From NCBI GenBank assembly GCA_022821965.1, contig JAJECN010000046.1, forward strand, positions 1 through 64,000: a stretch of 64,000 nucleotides of DNA, read 5' to 3'. The position numbers were made by a program, and so were the translations under genes. This DNA comes from Candidatus Poribacteria bacterium. GTDB lineage: Bacteria; Poribacteria; WGA-4E; WGA-3G. The notes below the pieces were generated by a model. It did not search any database. It had not been told where the DNA came from and was given only the letters and a program-made list of their open reading frames with translations. Below, in pieces: positions 25,638 through 33,890 of this stretch; within the stretch, counting starts at the first letter, position 1, and the number at the start of each line of letters is the position of its first letter.

Positions 25638-26717
25638 ATGAGTAAAATAGAAGTACCTAAACAACAAAAACCCGCAGTCATCGACTGTGATGTGCACAAC
25701 ACCCTCGCTTCCGAGACGGTGCTATACCCTTATCTTTCGGAACGTTGGCGGAAGCATCATAGCATGGTCGGCACAACCGATCGCGTCGGCGCATACATCC
25801 CGCGCGCCCATCCCTTCGGCGCAAGATACGATGCATGGACACCTTCCGGACACCGCCCAGGTTCCGATCTCGATTTCCTACGCGAGCAGCTACTGGATGC
25901 ATTCAACATCCAATTCGGTATCCTCAACTGCTTGACTCCGGTCTGTGAGATGCCCAACCTCGCTTATGCAGCAGCGTGGGCAAGTGCTGTAAACGACTGG
26001 CAAATCGAAAAATGGCTTGAAAAAGAACCGAGATTGCGTGCTTCCATGGTCGTCGCCTGCGATGATGCTGAATTTACAACAAGTGAGATTGAACGATTGG
26101 CAGGGCATCCGGGTTTCGTGCAAATACTACTGCTTGCACGCACGATGGAACCCTTGGGAAGACGTAAGTACTGGAAGATGTATGAAGCAGCGGTGCAGCA
26201 CGACCTTCCAATTGGCATCCACTTCACCGGTGTCGGCGTAGGACCCATCACCGCCGTCGGTAGACCCTCGCACTATATTGAGGACCACGCCGGTATGACA
26301 CAAGCGTTCCAAACACAGGTAACCAGCCTCGTCTGTGAAGGGGTCTTTGAACAATTCCCGACGCTCAAGGTCGTTCTCATTGAGGGCGGTTTCGCTTGGC
26401 TACCACCATTGATGTGGCGACTCGACCGCGCATGGAAAAAGCTGCACGATGAGGTGCCTGAGTTGAAACGGCTGCCTTCTGAATACATCCGGGAACATTT
26501 CTGGATTACAACGCAGCCGATTGAAGAACCGCCTAAAGAGGAATACTTTGATCAGCTGCTGGCGCAGCTCAACTTAGACGATAAGTTGATGTTCGCAACC
26601 GACTATCCGCATTGGGACTTCGACTCTCCCGATCAGGCACTCCCGAAAAGCCTCACACCGACGCTCAAGCGCAAGATCATGGCGGAAAATGCGCGTGCCT
26701 TCTACCAGTTTCAATAA
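25638..26717 (+). CDS. Amidohydrolase-2 (ACMSD-like) family protein, copy 2
   Basis: A 359-residue paralogue of the enzyme at 19796-20881. It has VIDCDVHNTL (D16, D18, H20) at the N-terminus, GHPGFVQILLLAR, GIHFTG and ATDYPHWDFDSPDQA at the C-terminus. It also reduces the DxHxH metal motif to DxH-N, so this is a feature of the subfamily and not a defect. ATG 25638 follows GTGAGGACCTTAAG. It converges on a PhyH gene across a perfect hairpin. Substrate unknown. Confidence 0.86.
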   Translation: MSKIEVPKQQKPAVIDCDVHNTLASETVLYPYLSERWRKHHSMVGTTDRVGAYIPRAHPFGARYDAWTPSGHRPGSDLDFLREQLLDAFNIQFGILNCLTPVCEMPNLAYAAAWASAVNDWQIEKWLEKEPRLRASMVVACDDAEFTTSEIERLAGHPGFVQILLLARTMEPLGRRKYWKMYEAAVQHDLPIGIHFTGVGVGPITAVGRPSHYIEDHAGMTQAFQTQVTSLVCEGVFEQFPTLKVVLIEGGFAWLPPLMWRLDRAWKKLHDEVPELKRLPSEYIREHFWITTQPIEEPPKEEYFDQLLAQLNLDDKLMFATDYPHWDFDSPDQALPKSLTPTLKRKIMAENARAFYQFQ

Positions 26718-26729
26718 CCCTCTTTTGCT

Positions 26730-26750
26730 GGCGAGGTTTGAAACCTCGCC
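26730..26750. terminator. GGCGAGGTTT/AAACCTCGCC hairpin between convergent genes
   Basis: A perfect 10-bp inverted repeat with a one-base centre, 13 bases after amidohydrolase 2 and 41 bases before the end of the convergent PhyH gene. It resembles the hairpin at 9288-9308, so it may be a dispersed element serving as a two-way transcript end. Confidence 0.6.
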
Positions 26751-26790
26751 AACAGGTTACAGGAGCGTTTCTCAATCTCGCTGAGTCTTG

Positions 26791-27609
26791 TTAGATCGTC
26801 ACGACGTGTGGTGCTTGTTCTAATGTCAGGTTATGTTTTGCTGCCCATTGTGCAGCTGCACCGCCGCCACCACCGAGAAACTGTTTCCCCAAGTCATCAA
26901 CGCGTTCTAACACATCTTCGTCGGGCTGCTGTCTGTCATTGTAATATAGCAGGTACCCTTCTGGTTTGAGCCACGCGTAATGGTATCCATAAATGACAAT
27001 CTTGGCAGTTTTATCTGTAAAGTTGAGTCCCGTCGTGTGGTAGATACGACTTTCAAAGAAATAAGCGTCTCCCGCGCGGAGCAATGGTTCGTCGTATGGT
27101 TCAATCGGATCAATTTTACCTTCGGGAATACCCAACGGTTCCCCCGACTTGTGGCTCTTTGGGATAAACAGCGTCGCACCAGAATTCGGCACATCGCAGT
27201 CCGTTAGGCAGTAAGCAACCTTCAAACCAACGCGCGGACAAGCCTTGTGTCCGAGATCCAAATGCAGACCGGCATCCCGGTGCCATCCACGGTGCTCTGG
27301 GAGTTCATGAGGCTGCGGATGTTTGTAGAGGAGCGCGGTATTGGTAATATGGATATTGGTGCCGAGGAGTTGAATGACTAAAGGTATCGCCTTTGTCCGC
27401 GATACAAGCTCCGCGAAGGCAGGCTCTTGTACCAATCCGTCTCGCCTGTGTCCATAATGTCCACCATTGAGATCTAACGATGCCATCAGGCGATCCCCCG
27501 CCTCAAGCAAGCGATCTATCATGTCCCTGTCAAGTACCGAACGCATGATGAAGTACCCATTCTCCTCAAATTCCTCACGCTGTGCGTCTGTCAACTGGAC
27601 GAATTCCAT
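26791..27609 (-). CDS. Phytanoyl-CoA dioxygenase (PhyH) family protein, copy 2
   Basis: A 272-residue Fe(II)/2-oxoglutarate oxygenase and close paralogue of the gene at 14783-15631. Both share the N-terminus MEFVQLT, the ENGY and RRDGLVQEPAFA blocks, and the C-terminal LEQAPxVVT(I/V) ending. Iron ligands are H110, D112 (GWHRDAG) and H191 (SRIYHTTG). It differs by a run of glycines near the C-terminus (GGGGGAA). Start at ATG 27609 follows AAAAGGAGTATACG. Substrate unknown. Confidence 0.88.
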   Translation of the reverse strand: MEFVQLTDAQREEFEENGYFIMRSVLDRDMIDRLLEAGDRLMASLDLNGGHYGHRRDGLVQEPAFAELVSRTKAIPLVIQLLGTNIHITNTALLYKHPQPHELPEHRGWHRDAGLHLDLGHKACPRVGLKVAYCLTDCDVPNSGATLFIPKSHKSGEPLGIPEGKIDPIEPYDEPLLRAGDAYFFESRIYHTTGLNFTDKTAKIVIYGYHYAWLKPEGYLLYYNDRQQPDEDVLERVDDLGKQFLGGGGGAAAQWAAKHNLTLEQAPHVVTI

Positions 27610-27913
27610 GCGTATACTCCTTTTGTCCTAAGAAATCGGGGTGATTATGAATGTCTAAATATGTTAACATAAATTGAAACGGGTGTCTACTATAAGGTCA
27701 GAGTCATTCAACTCTCCAATAATTTCGATTTCTGACGAAAGTCTCTTCATTGTAGGAGCGAGTTCCACTCGCGATGCCTTCGCTTTCTCGTTGTTCTGAA
27801 ATTATGCACCCTTTCTGCTCCAAAATAGCGTCCCTAATTAGTACAGGCAGACATCTATATATCTCGACATTTCACCATAAATAGTCTTAAATTGCAAGGA
27901 CAAGGAAAAGAAC
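27610..27913. other. Intergenic region between divergent PhyH and ABC genes
   Basis: A 304-base gap between divergent genes. Apart from the REP-like hairpin listed next and the ribosome binding sites at either end (AAAAGGAGTA on the minus strand, ACAAGGAAAAG on the plus), I see no clear promoter hexamers and no reading frame. Confidence 0.5.
27751..27778. repeat. REP-like sequence with GCGAGT/ACTCGC stem
   Basis: TGTAGGAGCGAGTTCCACTC continues GCGATGCC. The stem GCGAGT/ACTCGC (27758-27763 with 27767-27772) has a TCC loop. It strongly recalls Pseudomonas REP elements (GTAGGAGCGAG...CTCGCGATG). Single copy in this window. Confidence 0.5.
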
Positions 27914-28693
27914 ATGATTCACGTTTCACATCTCACAAAAAAATATGGACAAAACACGGCAGTTGACGACATTAACTTTGAAGTCCAACAAGGTGAAATC
28001 GTCGGCTATCTCGGTCCTAACGGCGCGGGGAAAAGCACAACCCTTAAAATGCTCGTCGGTTTGTTGCAACCGACCTCTGGCGAAATCTCAGTCGCAGGAT
28101 ACAACGCCGAAACCGAGCTGCTCGACCTAAAGCAGCACATCGGATACGTGCCAGAAGAAGCACAACTCTATGAACACCTCACGTTGGTAGAGCATCTTCA
28201 GTTAATGGGCAGACTCTATCAGTTAGAAGAACGCCTCATCGCGCAGAAGATAAAGGAACTCGCGAAACTGTTCGACATGGAATCGCAGGCAAGCCAGAGA
28301 ATAAGCAGTTTCTCACAAGGGATGCGTCAGAAGTGCCTCATTATGTCCGCGCTCATGCACAACCCGGATGTGCTATTTTTAGATGAACCCTTCACCAATC
28401 TGGATGTGGGAACGGTAACCCTCATGAAAGCACTACTACAACGCTTAGCGGATTTAGGGAAAACGATCCTTTACTGTACACACATTCTCGAAGTTGCTGA
28501 AACACTCTGTCCGAGAATTATGATTATCAATACTGGGAAGCTCATCGCCGATGCGCCAGTAGAAGAACTGCGACAGGAGACCAATCAGACAGCACTCAAT
28601 GAGATTTTCGCGCAACTGACGGAAACAACAGGGATTGACGAAAAAACCGAGGAAGCCATTCGGATTGTGACGGGGAGCACCCCAGATGTTTGA
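27914..28693 (+). CDS. ABC transporter ATP-binding protein (ABC-2 exporter type)
   Basis: A 259-residue ATPase. Walker A is GPNGAGKST, the Q-loop lies in GYVPEEAQLYEHLT, the signature is SSFSQGMRQK (a degenerate LSGGQ), Walker B is VLFLDEPF and the H-loop is YCTHILEVAE. This is the NatA/CcmA-like class that powers ABC-2-type exporters. It overlaps the first permease by 8 bases (ATGTTTGA), so translation is probably coupled. With the two permeases it forms a three-gene operon. The substrate is unknown. Confidence 0.93.
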   Translation: MIHVSHLTKKYGQNTAVDDINFEVQQGEIVGYLGPNGAGKSTTLKMLVGLLQPTSGEISVAGYNAETELLDLKQHIGYVPEEAQLYEHLTLVEHLQLMGRLYQLEERLIAQKIKELAKLFDMESQASQRISSFSQGMRQKCLIMSALMHNPDVLFLDEPFTNLDVGTVTLMKALLQRLADLGKTILYCTHILEVAETLCPRIMIINTGKLIADAPVEELRQETNQTALNEIFAQLTETTGIDEKTEEAIRIVTGSTPDV

Positions 28694-30362
28694 GTCTTCT
28701 AACAGCAAGTTTTCGGCTTGCAAGCTACGCCAAAAAATAGCGATAATGTTCGGTGCCTCTCCAACCCAGTACAGGTACCTCTTAGAAACAGAAAAGATAG
28801 TGGAGAAGCGGGCTCTTGAACAAAAAGGCGGCCCTCCCCACCTACCGCTTGTTGTGACTTGCGTTATCTGTTTTGCAATCAGTGCCTTTTTTACGTCTAT
28901 GCCGTTCCTTCTTCCGATGGACACATTCACCTACGCGCTTACCGGTATAACTATATCTATGATGATGATAGGACTCTGGACTATCCCATACTTCGATATT
29001 CTTCTCAGTCCTATAAACTACCCGGTTATAGCACACACACCAGTATCATCTCGGACCTACTTCCTTGTGAAACTAACGCAGGTTGCTACCTACACTGTCT
29101 GGTTATTAGCCTCCCTAAACCTGATGCCTGCTATCGGTGGTATTTGGATTCGCGGAGAGGAATCTTCTCCGTTTCAATTTCTTTTCCCCCTCGTTTATTT
29201 ACCGATCGTCTTTATGTCAGGTCTTTTCACAATCGGCGTGATGACGGTCTTCGCAGGGTATTTGACAAAACTATACACCAGACAGGCACTCCGAAATATC
29301 GCGCAATACGCGCAGTTTATATTTCCCGCGCTCTTCCCAGCGATATTGGTCATGCTTCCTCATCTATTACCAAGTCTTCCAAAGGATAAATTAACGTCTG
29401 CTCTGAAATGGTTCTACGCGCTTCCAAATGGCTGGTTCGCTGGGACGGTCTCACTCGTACTCGGGCAAATAGAACGGCATTTTTTGATTTTAGCAGGATT
29501 GGCTATTGCTTCAACCCTCTTTTTAGTACTGGTTCCGCTTCGGAGCATCGCAAAGAGTTATTCAGAGTATCTCTCTTACCTACTGGAATCAGGCAGCAGG
29601 CAAAAATCTAAACTGCGGGTGAAAATGTCGCTGTTTGCGAGAATGTTCCGAAATCGGACGATTCGTGCGGGGCTCTGTCTCGGTTGGGCATACATGCGCC
29701 GCGATAAGCACATATTACGACAATTTTTTGCTTCGCTTGGAACCGTCATCATGTTGGTAGTTTTATTTGCTCGGGACAGTTCATCTTATATGACATGGCC
29801 CCATAACGCCAATGCCATTGGGCTTAGCCCATGTTTCTCTGGTATGTTCTACTTTGTCGGCACGAGTGCTGTTACCGGTTTCATTGCACCCGTCAGATGT
29901 TCAGAACACTATAAAGCGTCGTGGATGTTAACATTTACGCCGGTTCCGGTACCAAAGGACTTGTGGCGAGGCGTGCAAGCGACTACTCTTCTCTACATTG
30001 TCGCGCCGTGTACGCTTCTCATGTTTGGCATTGCGACCATTTTCTGGGGGATCTTAGGCATATTTCACATCTTGCCGGGGTTAACAATTTTACTCTACTA
30101 TGTCATTCTTTACCCAAAGCCGGAATCTGGCTTGCCTCTCGCCGAAGAGTTCATTCAACAACAAGTGGCAGGTGACGGTTTGCTCCCTATGATAGCCAGT
30201 ATACATATCATTGGCTTTTTCGTGGGTATCCAACTTTTGACATTTTGGTGGAATATATGGGTGTACCACGGTTTTTATTGCGTCACGGTTGTGGGTGGTC
30301 TTATCGGTTTTGTCTATTTATTACGAAAAAATAAACGAGTGGAGGAAACCGTAGATGCTTGA
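28686..30362 (+). CDS. ABC-2-type exporter permease, tandem copy 1
   Basis: A 558-residue membrane protein with about 12 hydrophobic segments, arranged as groups separated by a cytoplasmic loop rich in K, R and Y (about residues 275-330). The core start region [21 protein letters not shown] is repeated almost exactly in the next gene, as are PYFDILLSPINYPVIAHTPV and [20 protein letters not shown]. The start at 28686 overlaps the ATPase stop; a second ATG at 28746 directly precedes the conserved [10 protein letters not shown]. No substrate-specific motif is recognised. Confidence 0.82.
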   Translation: MFESSNSKFSACKLRQKIAIMFGASPTQYRYLLETEKIVEKRALEQKGGPPHLPLVVTCVICFAISAFFTSMPFLLPMDTFTYALTGITISMMMIGLWTIPYFDILLSPINYPVIAHTPVSSRTYFLVKLTQVATYTVWLLASLNLMPAIGGIWIRGEESSPFQFLFPLVYLPIVFMSGLFTIGVMTVFAGYLTKLYTRQALRNIAQYAQFIFPALFPAILVMLPHLLPSLPKDKLTSALKWFYALPNGWFAGTVSLVLGQIERHFLILAGLAIASTLFLVLVPLRSIAKSYSEYLSYLLESGSRQKSKLRVKMSLFARMFRNRTIRAGLCLGWAYMRRDKHILRQFFASLGTVIMLVVLFARDSSSYMTWPHNANAIGLSPCFSGMFYFVGTSAVTGFIAPVRCSEHYKASWMLTFTPVPVPKDLWRGVQATTLLYIVAPCTLLMFGIATIFWGILGIFHILPGLTILLYYVILYPKPESGLPLAEEFIQQQVAGDGLLPMIASIHIIGFFVGIQLLTFWWNIWVYHGFYCVTVVGGLIGFVYLLRKNKRVEETVDA

Positions 30363-31962
30363 AAAAGTTATAGAAATGCTCGGTGCCTCTCCAACCCAAT
30401 ACAGGTATCTTTTAAAGGCAGAGAAATTGGTGGAGAAGCGTGCAACGCAAGGAACACTAAAATTTGGCGACTTATCACTCGGTATGACCTGCGGATTCTG
30501 TTTTATCATGAGTGCACTCGTCGCTACGATACCGTTTTTTCTCTCCACGGAGATATCTACGTTTACTTTCGCACTCTTAAACATAACCATGTCTATGTTT
30601 ATGGTAGGACTCTGGACGCTCCCCTACTTCGATATCCTTCTCAATCCCATAAACTATCCTGTTGTTGCACATACACCGGTTTCATCACGGACCTATTTTC
30701 TGGTGAAACTAACACAGGTGCTCACTTATACTGCGATGTTGTTAGTCAGTTTGAATCTGTTACCCGCCATCTGTGGTATCTGGATTCGTGTCGGCGAGAC
30801 CTCTCAACTCCAATTTCTTTTTCCCTTCGTTTATCTGCCTGTCGCCTTTATATCTGGCTTCTTCGCAATTGGCACGATGACAGCATTTGCAGGATATTTG
30901 ACAAAACTATACACCAAAAAAGGGCTCCGAAATATCGCACAATACGCCCAATTTGTATTACCGGCTCTTTTCCCGTCATTAATTTACTTATTACCGATCG
31001 ACCCCACAATATATAAATCGGTTATGAAATGGCTATACGCCCTTCCGAACGGTTGGTTTGCTGGTGTCGTTTCGCTCGCGCTGGGCGGTCCAGAGCAATC
31101 TGAGATGATGAGAGATTTGATTTTAACTGGGCTTGCGGTCGTTTCTGTGCTTCTTTTGATCGTGATCCCGCTTCGGAGTATTGCGAAAGGTTATTCAAAG
31201 TATCTTACCTATCTGTTAGAATCTGGAAATAGGCAAAAAGCCAAGCTCCGAGTGAAACCTTCGCTACTCGCGCGATTCTGCCGATCCCGCACCACCTACG
31301 CCGGGTTTTGTCTCTGTGCTGCCTACATGCGACGCGACAAGTATATCTTGAACGGGCTTATCTCTGCGCTTGGCGGTTTGGTCATGCTTGTAGTTCTCTT
31401 TATTCAGGACAGATTTTCTATGCAGTGGTTTGACTATTCCCCCACGACTGGAATGAGCCCGACATTCACCACCTGTTTTTCTCTTTTGGGTATATCCTTC
31501 GTCAGTGCTCTCCTAATACGGGTAAAACATTCGGAACACTATAAAGCATCTTGGATGCTATCGCTTGCACCGCTTGAAGTACCAAGTCAATTATGGCGAG
31601 GCGTGCTGCTGACCAGTTTTCTCTACATTGTTACGCCCTATACACTGCTGCTGTTTTGTGTCGCCAGCGTTCTTTGGGGAGCTATGGCACTGTTTTATAT
31701 CTTACCCGGACTAATTATTCTGCTCTATTACGCTGTCCTCTTTCCAAAACCGCAATCTGGCACCCCTCTCTCCTTAGAAGTCGTCCAAAAATCCAGAAAT
31801 TTTGATTGGCTCTCGTTTGTTTTCGGGCTCCTTGCCTGTGGAATCTTAGTAGGCATCCAACTTTTGGCGTTCTGGCTGAACATCTGGGTTTACATTGCAG
31901 TCTATTGTGTTATAGTTATAGGTGGGTTTATCGGTTTTATCTACCTTTTCAGCAAAAAATGA
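30355..31962 (+). CDS. ABC-2-type exporter permease, tandem copy 2
   Basis: A 535-residue paralogue of the preceding permease, alike along its whole length ([61 protein letters not shown]). It overlaps the previous gene by 8 bases at ATGCTTGA, the same arrangement as the ATPase/permease-1 junction at ATGTTTGA, so the duplication probably included the junction. The two may form a heterodimeric transmembrane unit. The C-terminus ends in FSKK and overlaps a DUF5131 fragment. Confidence 0.82.
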   Translation: MLEKVIEMLGASPTQYRYLLKAEKLVEKRATQGTLKFGDLSLGMTCGFCFIMSALVATIPFFLSTEISTFTFALLNITMSMFMVGLWTLPYFDILLNPINYPVVAHTPVSSRTYFLVKLTQVLTYTAMLLVSLNLLPAICGIWIRVGETSQLQFLFPFVYLPVAFISGFFAIGTMTAFAGYLTKLYTKKGLRNIAQYAQFVLPALFPSLIYLLPIDPTIYKSVMKWLYALPNGWFAGVVSLALGGPEQSEMMRDLILTGLAVVSVLLLIVIPLRSIAKGYSKYLTYLLESGNRQKAKLRVKPSLLARFCRSRTTYAGFCLCAAYMRRDKYILNGLISALGGLVMLVVLFIQDRFSMQWFDYSPTTGMSPTFTTCFSLLGISFVSALLIRVKHSEHYKASWMLSLAPLEVPSQLWRGVLLTSFLYIVTPYTLLLFCVASVLWGAMALFYILPGLIILLYYAVLFPKPQSGTPLSLEVVQKSRNFDWLSFVFGLLACGILVGIQLLAFWLNIWVYIAVYCVIVIGGFIGFIYLFSKK

Positions 31963-32215
31963 TCGGATAGACGCGCTCCGTCAAACCAGCGCACATATCA
32001 AATTTCTCTTACTTGAACCGTTACTTGGCGCGCTTCCAAATTTAGAATTGGATGGAATAGATTGGGTTATCGTAGGAGGTGAGTCCGGTCCCGGCGCACG
32101 CGAAATGGAGAAAAAATGGGTTATTGACATCCGCGAGCGGTGTGCGGATGCCAAAGTGCCATTTTTCTTTAAGCAGTGGGGTGGCAACGTAAATCAAAAA
32201 CAGGGCGAGAATTAG
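31958..32215 (+). pseudogene. C-terminal remnant of a DUF5131 (phage Gp37/Gp68-like) protein
   Basis: About 85 codons starting inside the permease stop. [35 protein letters not shown] and [10 protein letters not shown] are the C-terminal landmarks of DUF5131 proteins, which are usually around 250 residues. The N-terminal two thirds, including the radical-SAM-like cysteines, are absent and the fragment has no own start signal. It marks an old deletion or insertion breakpoint exactly at the end of the ABC operon. Confidence 0.75.
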
Positions 32216-32232
32216 ACGGGCGGACTTACGAT

Positions 32233-32271
32233 GAGATGCCGGATTGAAATTTTCATCATGTCCGGCATCTC
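32233..32271. terminator. Long inverted repeat between convergent genes
   Basis: GAGATGCCGGA and TCCGGCATCTC form a perfect 11-bp stem with a 17-base loop. It lies between the DUF5131 remnant and the convergent gene ending at 32284. It has no clear U-tract; it may end transcription from both sides. Confidence 0.5.
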
Positions 32272-32283
32272 GAAACTTCGTCC

Positions 32284-32721
32284 TTATACTCTCGGCAAAT
32301 CGTCAGCAAGCAGAGCCTCAGAAACAGATTTTTTCGTCGTTTCGCGTTCCGGACGCTCAACATGAAAATGACGGAACCAATCTTTAAAATCTTCAGCAGG
32401 GAAGTTCCCGTCATAGCTTTCTTTGAACTGATCGTGGAAGTCCTCCATATAGACGCGTAGATAGCCACTCGCTCGTTCAAGTGCTTTCCAATCAAAGATA
32501 TTTAAAGGCATCTCAACAACGCCCCCCTCAAGCATATTACGCCGCATCTCCAAGTAGTAAGAATAACGAGTGCCCATCATGAGGTCAACGAGCCTGTCAA
32601 AGATTTTTGAAGGAATCTGCCACACGCGTCCCTTCAACAACTTGTGCCGAATGCCGATCTCTTTTTCTAAGTCTCGATTAAGCATAAACCCAACAACCAT
32701 ATCAAAGATTCTGTCCAACAT
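32284..32721 (-). CDS. Hypothetical protein with two internal repeats
   Basis: A 145-residue, charged, probably cytosolic protein of no family I recognise. Residues about 3-42 and 42-77 look like a duplicated unit: D-R-(I/L)-(F/V)-D-x-(V/M), then R-x-x-(L/M)-L-(K/E)-G-x-V-x-x-(I/M)-P, ending in IFD. The C-terminal half is rich in aromatic and acidic residues (EDFHDQF, FKDWFRHFHV). I place the start at ATG 32721 because AAAGGAAAAATAAAA precedes it; the frame is open 24 bases further upstream. It stands alone, minus strand, between the ABC operon and a transporter. Confidence 0.6.
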   Translation of the reverse strand: MLDRIFDMVVGFMLNRDLEKEIGIRHKLLKGRVWQIPSKIFDRLVDLMMGTRYSYYLEMRRNMLEGGVVEMPLNIFDWKALERASGYLRVYMEDFHDQFKESYDGNFPAEDFKDWFRHFHVERPERETTKKSVSEALLADDLPRV

Positions 32722-32949
32722 TTTTATTTTTCCTTTATCATACAATCAATTATAAATTTAACGCCCACTCGGGCGCAGTTCACGCGAATTCGTACGTTGT
32801 GAAAGCCAATTTTAGCATTAATACACAAATACGTCAACAAAAAAATCAGGCAAAAGCATTGAATCTTTCATTATTGAATTTCGTGTAGATGACATGTTTA
32901 CAGAAAACGTCTTTCTCCTCTTTAGTAATACGGCTGCACGGAATTTAGA

Positions 32950-32978
32950 TTGCATTACAATCCAAATTCTGTTATAGT
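32950..32978 (+). promoter_or_regulatory. Sigma-70-type promoter, apparently leaderless
   Basis: TTGCAT (32950-32955), 17 bases, TATAGT (32973-32978). The ATG of the next gene is at 32986, the usual distance for the transcript start itself, and no Shine-Dalgarno is present. Confidence 0.55.
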
Positions 32979-32985
32979 TTATACT

Positions 32986-33732
32986 ATGCTTACATTTTAT
33001 CTGGCAATTGCGGTGGTGACGGTTCCACTCGGAGCGGGTATTGCTTTCGTCTCACGAGTGCAGCAGAGACACTTCGGAAACATTTTCGGGTTGACTGCCG
33101 GCGCAGTGCTCGGCATCGTCTTGGTAATGATGATGCACCTTTACACCGCGGTAGGTTACGTCACAATCCTTGTGATGTGGGGAGGGTTTCTCTTAATCGC
33201 AGCCGTGGAATACCTCACAACGCATCGGCACGATGCAACCGAGAGGAACACCGACAGTAAGGATACCAACTGGAGCGTCAACTTAACAGTCCTCGGCTTA
33301 TCACTTCATTCATTGACAGATGGACTTAATTTGGTAATCGCGGCAAGAGAGGAGACGCTTGGATGGGCACTCGCATCCGGCATATTGATCCATCGTCTGC
33401 CAGTCGGGACGCTTATCACCGTCGCGCTTCTTCGGAGCCAGACCTTTGTTAAAGCACTGATAAGACTGATCCCCTTGATACTTGGACCAGTTATCGGGGC
33501 GGTACTGGGAGAGCAATTGCTACGTGGAACTTTCGCGGAATTGACAGATTACTTGACGGCATTCGCTGTCGGCACACTGCTTCACGTTGTGATGGATGGG
33601 TTTCGTGGAAACTATACTTCCAAAAGCACAAGCTTGAGTCGGGTTGCGAAAGTGTTGTTTGTCATCGGTTTCGTCCTAACCTTTTGTGCTATCTATTTTT
33701 TTCAGGGATTTGAGGGTGAACATCTCCATTAA
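32986..33732 (+). CDS. ZIP-like metal transporter family membrane protein
   Basis: A 248-residue inner-membrane protein with about eight hydrophobic segments. The paired motifs SLHSLTDGLNL and LIHRLPVGTLI sit where ZIP transporters have HNxxEG and HxxPEG in membrane helices 4 and 5, which bind the metal; here the Glu residues are Asp or missing, so metal and direction are unsure. A histidine-containing loop (TTHRHDATERN) lies between helices 3 and 4, as in ZIPs. I start it at ATG 32986, which the promoter makes a leaderless start; TTG 32950 lies in the -35 element. Confidence 0.72.
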   Translation: MLTFYLAIAVVTVPLGAGIAFVSRVQQRHFGNIFGLTAGAVLGIVLVMMMHLYTAVGYVTILVMWGGFLLIAAVEYLTTHRHDATERNTDSKDTNWSVNLTVLGLSLHSLTDGLNLVIAAREETLGWALASGILIHRLPVGTLITVALLRSQTFVKALIRLIPLILGPVIGAVLGEQLLRGTFAELTDYLTAFAVGTLLHVVMDGFRGNYTSKSTSLSRVAKVLFVIGFVLTFCAIYFFQGFEGEHLH

Positions 33733-33733
33733 A

Positions 33734-33890
33734 TGGCTATCGACGAGAATAGCAGTCAGCAGTCAGCAGTCAGCAGTCGGCTTTCAGCGGGTGCTCTTTC
33801 GGTTTTCCAAAACTCTCAAACCAAACAGGAAACTGCAGGTTTTCAGAAAAGACGCTTTGCTGATGACTGACAACCGACAACCGATAGCCA
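33734..33890. repeat. Dispersed inverted-repeat element, copy D
   Basis: TGGCTATCG (33734-33742) and CGATAGCCA (33882-33890) are perfect 9-bp ends. Inside them is a run of AGCAGTC heptamers (33751-33778) and, on the right, ATGACTGACAACCGACAACC. It is the largest copy in the window. The ATG at 33863 that starts the next gene is inside it. Confidence 0.75.
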
